NCBI GenBank assembly: GCA_021841025.1
Contig: JAKBWA010000088.1
Span: 1 to 52,969, forward strand
Length of the DNA stretch: 52,969 bases
Direction of reading: 5' to 3'
Source of the DNA: Bacillota bacterium
GTDB taxonomy: Bacteria > Bacillota > Sulfobacillia > Sulfobacillales > Sulfobacillaceae
Both the position numbers and the translations under genes were made by a program. The notes under the pieces are model-generated. The model saw only the letters and a program-made list of their open reading frames with translations, was not told where the DNA came from and searched no databases. Every line of letters starts with the position of its first letter. Position 1 is the stretch's first letter. Shown here in pieces: positions 27,891 through 37,303 of the stretch.

Positions 27891-29019
27891 GCCAGCATTT
27901 CAGCCATTTCCAGGAAAACCGACCTTGACGGATCCCGTCCGCACGCATAGTCCTTAATGGTGCAATCTCAGGGGGCTGTCCTGGAGTCACAACCGAGACA
28001 AATCCCGCAGGCTGCCGGAGACTGACCGGAGCGGCCAGTCTCCGGGGCCTTATCATCAGATCGTAGGTTTCCTGATTGGGTAGTGTTATCCATATCGGAC
28101 GTGCCACAGTGACAGGAACTACTGAATTCTGTCCCTGCTGAACAGGAATGCGAGTAACCATTTGATTCGGTTGCAGTACCTCCACAGTAGACCAATGCTC
28201 AAATCCCCAGGTCAAAAGATTTTTAGCATCCCCATAGCGGTCCTGACTGTTTAGCACCACGGCAATCAATTCTTGCCCATTGCGATTGGCGGATGCTGCC
28301 AAGCATTTTCCGGCTGCATCAGTAGTTCCGGTCTTTATTCCCGTGGCATTAGGAAAACTTTCTAAAAGTTGGTTGGTATTGTGAAGAGTGCGGTGATGAT
28401 GGTGCCGGTCTTCAACAATGACGTAATGGTGGGTCCCAACAATTTGACGAAACAAGGGAAGAGACATAGCCTTGCGAGCGATCAGAGCTAAGTCATAGGC
28501 GGTTGAAAAATGTCCTGGCTTCGTTAGGCCGTTAGGGTTTTCAAATTGCGTGTTGAAAGCCCCTAATTCCTGAGCTTTCATGTTCATTTGCGCCACAAAT
28601 TTGTGCACGGATCCAGCTTCGGCTTGTGCCAGTGCCACAGAAGCGTCATTCCCCGAACGCATTAATAGACCATATAACAAGTCGCGCACGGTATATTTTT
28701 GCCCAGACACGATATGTAACGAAGACCCAGGCACTGCAGCTGCAGTCCGAGACACTGTCACCATTTGGGACAAATGACCATGTTCAATGACAAGCAATGC
28801 CGTCATCATCTTGGTGACACTGGCCGGATCCAACTGACGGAAGGCATCTTTTTCATACAAAATGGCACCAGTTCGCTGATCCATGAGAATAGCGGAACGA
28901 GCTGTGATATGAGGCCCTTGCTGCGATATGACAGACTTTAAGGCATAACGGCCAGGAGACTGAAACACGGTTGGTAGACTCATACCAACCGCTAGAAACA
29001 TGAATATTGGTTTCCACAT
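27874..29019 (-). CDS. D-alanyl-D-alanine carboxypeptidase (S11, DacA-like)
   Basis: A 381-residue secreted penicillin-binding protein. A signal peptide (about 1-22) precedes the transpeptidase-like domain with SVTK (Ser67 and Lys70), SGN (122-124) and KTG (229-231), all intact, followed by a beta-rich PBP5 C-terminal domain (about 260-340). It trims the terminal D-Ala from peptidoglycan stem peptides. ATG follows GTGAGGGA. It is a single gene between the convergent pdaB and the RodZ-like gene upstream; a DacA or DacF role cannot be separated by sequence alone. Confidence 0.93.
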   Translation of the reverse strand: MWKPIFMFLAVGMSLPTVFQSPGRYALKSVISQQGPHITARSAILMDQRTGAILYEKDAFRQLDPASVTKMMTALLVIEHGHLSQMVTVSRTAAAVPGSSLHIVSGQKYTVRDLLYGLLMRSGNDASVALAQAEAGSVHKFVAQMNMKAQELGAFNTQFENPNGLTKPGHFSTAYDLALIARKAMSLPLFRQIVGTHHYVIVEDRHHHHRTLHNTNQLLESFPNATGIKTGTTDAAGKCLAASANRNGQELIAVVLNSQDRYGDAKNLLTWGFEHWSTVEVLQPNQMVTRIPVQQGQNSVVPVTVARPIWITLPNQETYDLMIRPRRLAAPVSLRQPAGFVSVVTPGQPPEIAPLRTMRADGIRQGRFSWKWLKCWLNHGR

Positions 29020-29080
29020 GTTTTTCCCTCACTGTCGGTTTTTCATTATTCTGACCGACTGAAGAAAAAGCATGCCTTTT

Positions 29081-30007
29081 TCACCCTTGGAATGTCATAT
29101 CAAGCACATAGCTAGGACTGGGCAAAGAGACCCGGTTCCCGTCGACACGCACACTTACGGCATGCGATCCCAGAATCACGTCAACAGAGTGTGTTCCGGT
29201 AAAAGAAACTTTTTGACCGCTATAATACATTTTCCCCGGTTGCGTCACTCCATTAATCACAGCATCCGTCCAACAGGCTCCTGTAAAGCTCAGATCAACT
29301 TTCACAGGCGTTTTGCTAACCAGATAAGTGGCATAAAAAAGTTTTCCGCTTTGAGATGTTTTCTGCAACTGAATATTCACCGCGTTCACAGCACTCGTGG
29401 TGGGGTGCTTACGCACTGCTTTCTTAGTTGGTGTTGCTGTTATATGACGTGTCCTCGGTTTTTTGGATGAGGATTTTTTCGTTTGGCCCGCCGCTACAGG
29501 GTGGCGAGATGGATGATGGGACGATCGAGCCAAAAGGTATAGTCCTCCTACAAACAACACCAATAAAGCGCCCAACAGCCAGATTAAGCTAGATGGGCTG
29601 GAATAATCGGGCGCCTCTGTCTTCTCACGGCGGGTTGGGCGTTTTCTGGGTGAAGGTTGCGACGAGGCCGAGGATCTGTCCGTCGATTGCATATATAGAC
29701 CCGTTCGGCTCAACGGTTCCAACGGAGTAATTGGCGGGCGGTCCACTGGTTGCCCGATTTGCCGCCGGCGTTCTTCAACCAAAGCCTCTCCATCAAGATC
29801 AAGATACCGCGCATAGTTTTTCAAGAATCCTTGAGCATACACTTCTCCAGGCAAGTCATCCCATCGATTTTGCTCTAAAGCCAGAAGGTAATTACGCCGA
29901 ATATGTAAAGCATTGCTGACTTCATCAACCGATAGACGCCGCCTGATGCGGGCCTGATTCAAAACTTCGCCAATATTAACCGGTCCGTTATTGGCTGACG
30001 TATCCAA
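29081..30007 (-). CDS. RodZ-like protein (HTH_25, membrane segment, DUF4115)
   Basis: A 308-residue protein with cytoplasmic Cro/CI-like HTH_25 (about 10-75: NIGEVLNQARIRRRLSVDEVSNALHI, with YLLALEQNRWDDLPGEVYAQGFLKNYA), a Ser/Lys/Arg-rich linker, one membrane helix near 140-158 and a C-terminal extracytoplasmic DUF4115-type beta domain. This is the layout of the cell-shape protein RodZ and of related YmfM proteins that sit near pgsA and cinA in Firmicutes. The start is taken as TTG 30007, eight bases after AAGGAGG; the frame also opens at a TTG eight codons upstream. Confidence 0.85.
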   Translation of the reverse strand: MDTSANNGPVNIGEVLNQARIRRRLSVDEVSNALHIRRNYLLALEQNRWDDLPGEVYAQGFLKNYARYLDLDGEALVEERRRQIGQPVDRPPITPLEPLSRTGLYMQSTDRSSASSQPSPRKRPTRREKTEAPDYSSPSSLIWLLGALLVLFVGGLYLLARSSHHPSRHPVAAGQTKKSSSKKPRTRHITATPTKKAVRKHPTTSAVNAVNIQLQKTSQSGKLFYATYLVSKTPVKVDLSFTGACWTDAVINGVTQPGKMYYSGQKVSFTGTHSVDVILGSHAVSVRVDGNRVSLPSPSYVLDMTFQG

Positions 30008-30099
30008 TTGATTTGCCTCCTTCGCAATCAAAAATGTGAGTTGCAGTGCACAAAAAGCTTCCAGGATGCGTCATGAACCTATGGGAAAGCCCACTTCGG

Positions 30100-31392
30100 T
30101 TAGGGCCATACACGGTTCAAAGTTCTGGGGAATGGAATAGTTTCTCGAACATGCTCCAAGCCGCAAATCCAGGCGACAACGCGTTCTAACCCCAGGCCAA
30201 AACCACTGTGCGGAACACAACCATATCGCCTCAGATCGGCGTACCAGTTATACACTTCAGGGTCGAGATGATGACGGCGCATCCGCTCCTCTAGAAGTTC
30301 CAGATTATGAATACGCTGGCTGCCGCCAACAATCTCCCCATACCCTTCAGGCGCTAACATATCAGCGGCAAGCGCCAGCTTGGGGTTGCTAGGATCAGGC
30401 TGCATATAAAAAGCTTTTAAGTCAGCGGGATAATGGGTCACAAAAACTGGCCGGTCAAACATTTCTGCCAGCGCTGTTTCATGGGCGGCTCCCATATCCT
30501 CACCCCACTTTAGATCGAACCCCTTAGCCTGAAGTCTTTCTAAGGCTTCATCATAACTGATTCGGGGAAAAGGCACCTTGACAGTGCGTAAACGCAACGT
30601 GTCTCTTTCGATAGTTTTCAGTTCCTGTTGGCGTGTTTCCAAAACGTATTCGACCACATAGGCAACGAGTTGTTCTTGCCATATTAAATTTTCCTCGAAC
30701 TCGCAAAATGCCATCTCGGGCTCGACCATCCAGAATTCCATGAGATGGCGGCGCGTCTTGGATTTTTCAGCTCGAAATGTGGGACCGAATGAGTATACTC
30801 GTCCCAAAGCCATGGCTAGAGCCTCGAGATAGAGTTGCCCAGATTGCGACAAGTAGGCTCGTTCATCGAAATAGTCAAGAGAAAATAAGGTAGTGCTTCC
30901 TTCGGCAGCTGCCGGAGTAATTACAGGAGGATCCGCTACGATAAATCCATGGCGGTCCAAAAATTCGCGAATGGCATGAATGATTGCGGCCCGGATGCGC
31001 AAAATGGCTGCCTGCTTGGGACTTCTTACCCATAAATGACGATGATCGAGCAAGAAATCCACTCCGTGTTCCTTGGGGGCAATCGGGTAGTTCGCGCTGG
31101 GACCGATCACTTGCAGCGATTGAACTTCCAATTCCACACCAATAGGCGCCCTACTATCAGCGTGGAGGACTCCTGTCACTCGAACGGCTGTCTCTTGGTT
31201 TAGCTCTGAGAATTGACCGATGCCTTCCACAGGCATATTGGCACTCTTGATCACACACTGGAGTACTCCCGAACCATCCCGTATCACCACGAAGTGAATT
31301 TTTCCAGATGAACGGTAATGAGTAACCCAACCTTCAACAACAACGGACTGTCCGACATAGGCGGCGCTTTCGTCAATGTACACCTTCCTCAT
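30100..31392 (-). CDS. asnS: Asparaginyl-tRNA synthetase
   Basis: A 430-residue class IIb synthetase charging tRNA-Asn. An OB-fold anticodon-binding domain (about 1-100, VVVEGWVTHYRSSGKIHFVVIRDGSG) is followed by the catalytic core with motif 2 TFRAEKSKTRRHLMEFWMVE and motif 3 GFGLGLERVVAWICG. The motif 2 region with MEFWMVEPEMAF is characteristic of AsnRS rather than AspRS. Length is as expected. The start ATG lies 6 bases after the stop of the acyl-CoA dehydrogenase, whose last codons contain GGAGG. I saw no T-box leader, consistent with its second place in a transcript. Confidence 0.95.
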   Translation of the reverse strand: MRKVYIDESAAYVGQSVVVEGWVTHYRSSGKIHFVVIRDGSGVLQCVIKSANMPVEGIGQFSELNQETAVRVTGVLHADSRAPIGVELEVQSLQVIGPSANYPIAPKEHGVDFLLDHRHLWVRSPKQAAILRIRAAIIHAIREFLDRHGFIVADPPVITPAAAEGSTTLFSLDYFDERAYLSQSGQLYLEALAMALGRVYSFGPTFRAEKSKTRRHLMEFWMVEPEMAFCEFEENLIWQEQLVAYVVEYVLETRQQELKTIERDTLRLRTVKVPFPRISYDEALERLQAKGFDLKWGEDMGAAHETALAEMFDRPVFVTHYPADLKAFYMQPDPSNPKLALAADMLAPEGYGEIVGGSQRIHNLELLEERMRRHHLDPEVYNWYADLRRYGCVPHSGFGLGLERVVAWICGLEHVRETIPFPRTLNRVWP

Positions 31393-31398
31393 TGGAGT

Positions 31399-32577
31399 CT
31401 AAACGCCTCCATGATTCATGTTTCGAAAAATAACCAACCTTTGTATTTGATTCGTACCTTCGTAGATCTGGGTAATTTTGGCGTCCCGCATCATGCGTTC
31501 GACCGGATAGTCGCGTATGTATCCATATCCGCCAAGCAATTGAACGGCATCTGTTGTCACACGCATTGCCGTATCAGAACACATAAGTTTCGCCATTGCT
31601 GAATACCGAGTCACTTCTGGAGTCGCATGGCTTTCAAATCCTGCTGACTCAATGATTTCCGCTGCACGATATAATAACTGGCGACTGGCTTCCACTTGAG
31701 TTTGCATATCAGCCACCATAAATTGTAATCCTTCAAATTGACTTAACGGGGTACCAAATTGCTGTCTTTGATATAAATAATCCACCGCCACATCCAGTGC
31801 ACCTTGCGCTATACCTAAAGCCTGGGCTGCAATCCCGGGCCGGGTGCGGTCCAATGTACGCATGGCAATCTTGAATCCTTCGCCTTCTTGTCCCAAGCGG
31901 TTTGAGGCCTTGACCCGGACATTGTCGAAAAGCAACTGAGCGGTTTGAGAACCGCGGATTCCCATCTTGTTTTCAATGCGGCCGACCGATACCCCTGGCT
32001 GATCCAATTCCACAATGAAAGCCGAGATTCCCCGCGTTCCCAAAGACGGATCGGTGGAAGCAAACACGACCATGGTTTTGGCCAAACCACCATTGGTAAT
32101 AAACACCTTGCTGCCCGTCAACACGTATTCATCGCCATCGCGAACAGCCCGTGTTTTGGTACCCCCAGCATCGGACCCGGCTTCCGGTTCCGTCAACCCA
32201 AACGCAGAAAGTCTATCTCCCTGCGCAACGGCTGGCAAATACCTTTGTTTTTGCTCCTTATTCCCTGCAATAAGGATAGGCATCGCTCCCAAGTGCTGCG
32301 CTGCGATAATAAGAGATGAAGTAGCGCAAACCTTTGCTACTTCTTCCACCGCAATACAAAACGTCAGCAAATCAGCTCCGCCACCCCCATATTCTTCAGG
32401 CATTGCTACACCCATTAGTCCGTATTCTCGAAAGAGTTCAACAATATCCCACGGAAAGTCTCCGCTTTCATCAATATCTGCCGCACGCGGTGCTATTTTC
32501 TCTTGAGCCATCCGCCCTACGGTCTCGCGAAACATTTGCTGCTCGTCGCTCAAACCAAAAGTTGTTAAGTTAGTCAT
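31399..32577 (-). CDS. Acyl-CoA dehydrogenase
   Basis: A 392-residue flavoprotein of the acyl-CoA dehydrogenase family, which oxidises acyl-CoA to the 2-enoyl form in beta-oxidation. LTEPEAGSDAGGTKT and GSKVFITNGG contact FAD and substrate; the catalytic base is Glu373 in QIYEGTNQIQR, the position used by short/medium-chain enzymes. ATG follows GGGGGATG. Chain-length preference cannot be fixed; the short- or branched-chain type is most likely from the C-terminal Glu. Confidence 0.93.
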   Translation of the reverse strand: MTNLTTFGLSDEQQMFRETVGRMAQEKIAPRAADIDESGDFPWDIVELFREYGLMGVAMPEEYGGGGADLLTFCIAVEEVAKVCATSSLIIAAQHLGAMPILIAGNKEQKQRYLPAVAQGDRLSAFGLTEPEAGSDAGGTKTRAVRDGDEYVLTGSKVFITNGGLAKTMVVFASTDPSLGTRGISAFIVELDQPGVSVGRIENKMGIRGSQTAQLLFDNVRVKASNRLGQEGEGFKIAMRTLDRTRPGIAAQALGIAQGALDVAVDYLYQRQQFGTPLSQFEGLQFMVADMQTQVEASRQLLYRAAEIIESAGFESHATPEVTRYSAMAKLMCSDTAMRVTTDAVQLLGGYGYIRDYPVERMMRDAKITQIYEGTNQIQRLVIFRNMNHGGV

Positions 32578-32969
32578 GGGTACATCCCCCTATCCGCCAA
32601 ATATCCGTGTTTATTGTAGCATTTTTTGTTTTGTCTCACGGTCATGCTAAACATTTTGAGGACCAAGCTACTTATTGCGGCGACGCCATTTCATTATTTC
32701 ACGCATATAACATCATGTATCATGTGACTCATAAAATTAGTCTCTTTAGATGTTTTACTTCATGACCTCACAATGTGGTTGTGACGAATGCTTTGGGGAG
32801 GGAATCCAAATCTTGCTGCCATACCGAAAATTGACCAAGATAATTGTTGTGCCCCGGGCAATTCTTTTTGTGCGTTTTCGCAGAATTCGGTAAAATAAGT
32901 ATGAGTCCCATATTTGGAATAGGGATATGTAGCCAGTCCATTCGAGAAACGTCTATAGGGGGTGGCGTA
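32578..32969. other. Intergenic region between divergent acyl-CoA dehydrogenase and LON-domain genes
   Basis: About 390 bp. It is AT-rich and should hold promoters for both flanking genes. A small inverted repeat, CACAA-N5-TTGTG (about 32770-32785), is visible. No gene with a convincing ribosome binding site was found; an in-frame extension of the LON gene to 32844 is not supported. Confidence 0.4.
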
Positions 32970-33593
32970 ATGCCTGCAAGTCGAGAAACGATTAGTATGC
33001 CAATTCTGCCAATCAAAGGGATTCTTTTCCCCGGAGCCAAGACCCAGCTCAGAATTGAGAATCCGGCACACAAGCTAATGATAACGTACTGCATTCAGCA
33101 AGACACGGCACTGTGCGTCTGCAAAGAACGGGTTGGCGACGACTTGCAGTCCACCGATCATGACATCGAGCCTTCCAACATTGGTACGTCAGCACGTGTC
33201 CTGCAGGAACAGGAAGCCGACGATGGTGCAATGGAATTAGAACTAACCGGGATCAGTCGAATTAGCCTCTTGTCATATCGGCATGGCAACAAATACATGG
33301 TTGGCCAATTCAAATATTTGCCAGATCTCGACGATTCTGTGCCGGCGTTGCTGATTGATGAAGCCACCGCATTAAGTTCTGAAATTTGGAGTTTTATTCA
33401 GAGTGAGCGAACTCGCCCACAATTGCCTACTGAGCCTGAAGCCTTGTCCTATTGGATTGCCGCGCATGTACCGCTGCCGGTGGATTCTCAACAGGAACTT
33501 CTGGAATTGCGCACGACTCGCACGCGTCTGGCCAAAGAGGTATCCATTCTGAGAATGCTCATGGACCGTATCCGTACGGAGCAAACCAGTTGA
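32970..33593 (+). CDS. Stand-alone LON substrate-binding-domain protein
   Basis: A 207-residue protein matching the N-terminal domain of Lon protease (LON/PUA-like) without the AAA or protease domains. The opening ISMPILPIKGILFPGAKTQLRIEN is the Lon LPLxxxVLFPGxxxPLxIF signature, and the last third is a helical hairpin (QQELLELRTTRTRLAKEVSILRML). Such proteins exist in many bacteria; they may present substrates or act as regulators, but their function is not settled. ATG 32970 follows AGGGGGTGG, and an in-frame ATG at 32844 would add 42 unconserved codons. It converges on the Trp-rich gene with 5 bp between stops. Confidence 0.8.
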   Translation: MPASRETISMPILPIKGILFPGAKTQLRIENPAHKLMITYCIQQDTALCVCKERVGDDLQSTDHDIEPSNIGTSARVLQEQEADDGAMELELTGISRISLLSYRHGNKYMVGQFKYLPDLDDSVPALLIDEATALSSEIWSFIQSERTRPQLPTEPEALSYWIAAHVPLPVDSQQELLELRTTRTRLAKEVSILRMLMDRIRTEQTS

Positions 33594-33598
33594 GCGTA

Positions 33599-34975
33599 TT
33601 ATGACAGCTCCGTATTTGAAACCAGTTGCTCGAGAAGAGGCAAGATGCGATACGCTATAATTGCAGCCCAATAGCGGCGGTTAAGCGAAAAGCGATCAAT
33701 TTCAGAACGCGGATCAAGGTCGTGCAAACTGGCCGAAATTTGATTTCGAAACGTCACGGTGAGGTTTCCGGCATGGTTTTTCCGGGGCCAGTAAATTTGA
33801 ACGGTTAAGGGAAGAGACTGATGTTTAACAGTCCACATTCCCGGATGGGAACCCAAGCGGTCTACTGCCCATGAAGGACTCAAGCGTATTCGCTGTGGGA
33901 TGTGCATAAACTGTGGCCGTGGCCATGAATAACTCTTCAACTTGTAGGTAATCCGCTCTTTCCATTGGCTGGCTCTGGATCTTTCCACCAGGGCAGCCCA
34001 ACCATGAGCGGTGTGAATCGACTCAGAGGTCATAACAGGATGAATATGAAATATAGGAAAACGGTGCATCTCTTGGCGAATAATTCGTACAGCGTCTTTC
34101 GTCAGGGGTCTTTCGTTCAACGTGTATTGGGCCTCTAAACGTGTTCCTTGTTTCCATCTCTTCAGCGAAACACGAGTGGACCAGCACGCATTCCACTGTG
34201 GACTGAACCAATGCATTATCGCCCGCAAATGCCGTGGCTCGGGCCAGTGAAGCACGGCTGGCCAAAAGCCAGGCTCATCGCCCGATATCTGTATTCCCGC
34301 GGATGCCAAGCGTATGGGAAGACCTAAAATCTTATGCGGATCGTCGGATTGTTCTTTTCGCCAGCTAACTTTTACGGGACGGCTGCCAAGGTGTTTAGCC
34401 AATTGTTGCCACCAAACCTCCAGAGTCGAGCCAAAATCACGATGGACACGAATCCTCCACTCTTCCATCCCGTAGGGATGCTGCCATTGCTCAAACAATC
34501 CCCATTCAGTACGAGCTGCCTGTTGCAGACGGCCATGTTCCCACCACTCCACTCTTTCTTCTACGGGCCATGCTGCGGGATCCCAGCTATCCGTAACGTA
34601 AGACCAGATCCATGAATGATGAGGTGCACGTACGACAATGCGTTCCGGACTCCATTGAACAGTGGCATCCGACCCGAAAGGAATAAGGAGACTCTGAGGA
34701 CCCGAATTCGCTAGAAATTCGATCAGATAACGCCAGGTTGGCTGGATGTCCATCGGATCCAGCCATCCTTCTACCTCAATAGGAGAACGCAACCATGGCA
34801 GCCACGGCTCAAGTTGTGCCATGGTTCTACCTTTGAGAAGCAAGGTTCTATGCGTAATTTTCTTATCAAGTGCCCGAAGCCACTCTTCAGTTTGGTTCAT
34901 GTCCGCCCAAAATCCTCGCTGGATGGTTGGCATGTTTGGCGAAAACTGTGCGAGTAATTGCAAGGAATCCCCCAC
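33599..34975 (-). CDS. Very tryptophan-rich protein of unknown function
   Basis: A 458-residue protein with 32 tryptophans (7%), spread over the whole length, and many prolines, arginines and histidines. I recognise no family, signal peptide or membrane helix. The regular W-rich segments (WLPWLRSPIEVEGWLD, HHSWIWSY, EEWRIRVHRDFGSTLEVWW) suggest a globular beta-rich fold. GTG 34975 or TTG 34963 could start it; GGTGGGGGATTCC precedes the latter. Codon use and length argue for a real gene. It stands alone on the minus strand, convergent with the LON-domain gene. Confidence 0.65.
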   Translation of the reverse strand: MGDSLQLLAQFSPNMPTIQRGFWADMNQTEEWLRALDKKITHRTLLLKGRTMAQLEPWLPWLRSPIEVEGWLDPMDIQPTWRYLIEFLANSGPQSLLIPFGSDATVQWSPERIVVRAPHHSWIWSYVTDSWDPAAWPVEERVEWWEHGRLQQAARTEWGLFEQWQHPYGMEEWRIRVHRDFGSTLEVWWQQLAKHLGSRPVKVSWRKEQSDDPHKILGLPIRLASAGIQISGDEPGFWPAVLHWPEPRHLRAIMHWFSPQWNACWSTRVSLKRWKQGTRLEAQYTLNERPLTKDAVRIIRQEMHRFPIFHIHPVMTSESIHTAHGWAALVERSRASQWKERITYKLKSYSWPRPQFMHIPQRIRLSPSWAVDRLGSHPGMWTVKHQSLPLTVQIYWPRKNHAGNLTVTFRNQISASLHDLDPRSEIDRFSLNRRYWAAIIAYRILPLLEQLVSNTELS

Positions 34976-35340
34976 CTATAACCTTGATGACGTGACGATA
35001 TGAACAGTATATCAAAGTCCAGAACTAGTGACGGAGAAAAGTCTTCGGGCAAACAACCGAAGAAAAGTTGGAAGCGGAACTACGACAGGGCCTTTGAGTT
35101 ACCTTGTTTCCAAATATTGTTTTCTTAACGCGGAAGTTAGATTTTTTGTCTATTGTTTTATTTCTCCGAATAACCCTGTCAAACAGCCCCCCAGTCGACA
35201 CCCAGGAGGAAGCCGCCGCATTTTAGGAAGTGTTCCTGAGCATTCACGGGAAGAGGATCTTTTACCTTACCCGTGGTAGACGAATTCCCAAAAGGAAAGC
35301 GTTAGCTTGTTTCTCAGATTTTGTGCGCTTCCACAAGCCA
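34976..35340. other. Intergenic region with a weak hairpin
   Basis: About 365 bp between the FetB-like gene and the Trp-rich gene, both on the minus strand. A 7-bp stem TCTTCGG-N8-CCGAAGA at 35042-35063 is flanked by GAAAAG and AAAAG, giving a T-tract in both directions; it may be a weak terminator after the FetB-like gene or part of the Trp-rich gene leader. A short frame at 35230-35412 has no supporting features. Confidence 0.35.
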
Positions 35341-36120
35341 TCATCTAGTAGATTGCCTATTTTGCTCAATCCTTATCAGCTGTTGAGAAGGGGTAAATGC
35401 TACACGAGATAAAATATATCCCAGAACAGTACTCGTAATCATTACCGCTGTGGCCAAAACCAACATGACCATAATTTGCAATTCCACGGCGCTTAGGGGA
35501 TTGTCGCCCGCCAAAATTGCTCCGGTCATCATGCCGGGAAGAGTGACCAGCCCTACGGTTTTCATAGAGTCTACGGTAGGTATCATGCTGCCTTTAACGG
35601 ACGGAGACAAAACATGGCTAATGGCCAAGTCGGGCGAAGCACCCAAACTCAAATACGTTTCGACCCATTCCCGTTTAATAATCAGATCTTCCAGAAACCG
35701 GTTTAACACCAGTCCAGACGCAATCATGGAATTGCCAATAATCATGCCCCCCACGGGAATGATATAGCGGGGAGAAAATTGAATAATTTTCAAACCCAAC
35801 AATAGCGCCATGGTCACCGAAATTCCGCACGCAATGGCAATTCCCACCCAGCCAAAAACGCCTGGTACACCTCGTCCGCGGCGGCTTGCATTTTGGGTTG
35901 CGACCAAAACCATGACCGCCAGCATAAGCACGGTCCAGTACCAGTGATTTGCGCGAAATATGGCATTGAGCACGAAACCCACGACAAACAATTGAACAAA
36001 AGTGCGAATAGTGCCTTCCAGCAAATCGCGTTCAAGTCCATAACGGCGAATGCGTGAAATGATCAGACTAACCCCAATCAATACCAGTAACAAGATCAGC
36101 TTGTAAGGTGCCAACTGCAT
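35341..36120 (-). CDS. UPF0014 / FetB-like ABC transporter permease
   Basis: A 259-residue membrane protein of the UPF0014 (YbbM/FetB) family with about six to seven hydrophobic segments. Conserved family stretches are visible: RTFVQLFVVGFVL, PVGGMIIGNSM, LSLGASP and STVDSMKT-like PTVDSMKTVGLVTLPGMMTGAILAG. In E. coli FetAB is an exporter linked to iron homeostasis and peroxide resistance. Start choice is open: ATG 36120 is used, GTG 36138 is in frame, neither has a strong ribosome binding site. The ATPase gene lies upstream on the same strand after a 310-bp gap. Confidence 0.85.
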   Translation of the reverse strand: MQLAPYKLILLLVLIGVSLIISRIRRYGLERDLLEGTIRTFVQLFVVGFVLNAIFRANHWYWTVLMLAVMVLVATQNASRRGRGVPGVFGWVGIAIACGISVTMALLLGLKIIQFSPRYIIPVGGMIIGNSMIASGLVLNRFLEDLIIKREWVETYLSLGASPDLAISHVLSPSVKGSMIPTVDSMKTVGLVTLPGMMTGAILAGDNPLSAVELQIMVMLVLATAVMITSTVLGYILSRVAFTPSQQLIRIEQNRQSTR

Positions 36121-36267
36121 CCGCAACCAGCAGCCCACTCAGGCATCAATGCCGGAACGATGGCCGCCTTCCTCCCTTCGTTTTAAGCACTGCCGAAATT
36201 GTAGAACATCCTGCGAAATAGAGTGGGAACCATTTTTGACTGTCCTTTAACCGAAGCCCGATGAGAT

Positions 36268-36295
36268 GGAGGTTTCGCCTCACCTCGAAACCTCC
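36268..36295. promoter_or_regulatory. 10-bp perfect hairpin between FetA-like and FetB-like genes
   Basis: GGAGGTTTCG, eight bases, CGAAACCTCC: a perfect 10-bp inverted repeat. On the minus strand the stem starts with GGAGG and ends with CCTCC. No T-run follows on either side, so it is not a standard terminator. It could be an mRNA processing or regulatory structure, or a protein-binding dyad, within the 310-bp gap. Confidence 0.4.
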
Positions 36296-36430
36296 GGATC
36301 GTGGTTACATCACTACGACCAATGCTTTTAACCCCTCTTTTTGTAACGAGACAGAAAAATGCTATGAACTGATGGCCCATTTCATCACGATAAGCTGACA
36401 ATCGGCACACTACAGTCAGACGCAACAGTG

Positions 36431-37180
36431 TCAGAAATCCCCCCGACCTTCGGCACGGTTTTTTTTAAAAAAGCGCTGTGTAATCTCGTTGCCAACGTTA
36501 CCCCAGTGCCCGTCAAGAATCATCGTCCCTTCTTCCAGATATAAGACCCTATCCGCATAACGTTCTACTTCGTCCAAAAAGTGGCTCACCCATACAACTG
36601 TTAACCGATCCTGCCATTGCTGAAACAAATCCCGGATCAAATTTCCGATTTCCACCCGACTACCAGGATCCAGTGACGCGGTTGGCTCGTCCAAAAGAAG
36701 CACGTCAGGATGATTTGCCAAGACTCGGGCAAGAGCCACGCGGTGCCTTTCTCCTCCGCTTAATTCTCGAGCTGGTCGTATTAAGTAACTGGATGGCAAA
36801 TGTACCATATCGGCATATTCTTGCGGATCAACCTCTTCTTTCCAAATCTTTGGTCCTGCAAGTATGTTATCCTCAACCGTTCCTTCCAACATTATGGCTC
36901 CTTGAGTGGCAAGGCCGATGCGTTTGCGTAACTCTGGAATAGGCCATTGTTCATAGCGTTTCCCCCTAAACCATCGTTGTCCTCTGTCAGGGTCTTCTAA
37001 TCGGGTTAGCAACCGCAAGAGTGTGCTTTTTCCGGTTCCAGACGGGCCCACGATCATGACTAATTCCGAAGGATATACTTCAAAGGAGATGTCATGAAGA
37101 ATATCCTGGGATGCTCCTTTGTGGCGAAATCCTAAATTTTCGCAGTGAATGATGTTCGATTCGTCAGAAATCCACCCCAA
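36431..37180 (-). CDS. FetA-like ABC transporter ATP-binding protein
   Basis: A 249-residue ABC ATPase. Walker A GPSGTGKST (45-53), signature LSGGERHRVALAR near 140, Walker B DVLLLDEPTASLDP, and a switch His in VWVSHFLDEVERYADRV. The Q-loop reads GLATQGAIMLEGTVEDN, as in FetA/YbbL proteins that pair with UPF0014 permeases. Together with the FetB-like gene downstream it probably forms an exporter tied to metal or redox homeostasis. TTG 37180 follows GGGCGGGAG with short spacing; the start is not certain. Confidence 0.87.
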   Translation of the reverse strand: MGWISDESNIIHCENLGFRHKGASQDILHDISFEVYPSELVMIVGPSGTGKSTLLRLLTRLEDPDRGQRWFRGKRYEQWPIPELRKRIGLATQGAIMLEGTVEDNILAGPKIWKEEVDPQEYADMVHLPSSYLIRPARELSGGERHRVALARVLANHPDVLLLDEPTASLDPGSRVEIGNLIRDLFQQWQDRLTVVWVSHFLDEVERYADRVLYLEEGTMILDGHWGNVGNEITQRFFKKNRAEGRGDF

Positions 37181-37303
37181 CTCCCGCCCTTCCCCCTTCT
37201 CGAACCTTTTGGCTTAGAACTTTGGGCAATTCCTTCCAACTCTCCAAATCCGCTGCCTTAACAAATAAGATGCGTTAACATGGTGGCAAGGAGATGACTT
37301 TCG

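Noticed and set aside
35230-35412. 60-codon plus-strand frame
   Set aside because: It has no ribosome binding site and runs antisense into the FetB-like gene.
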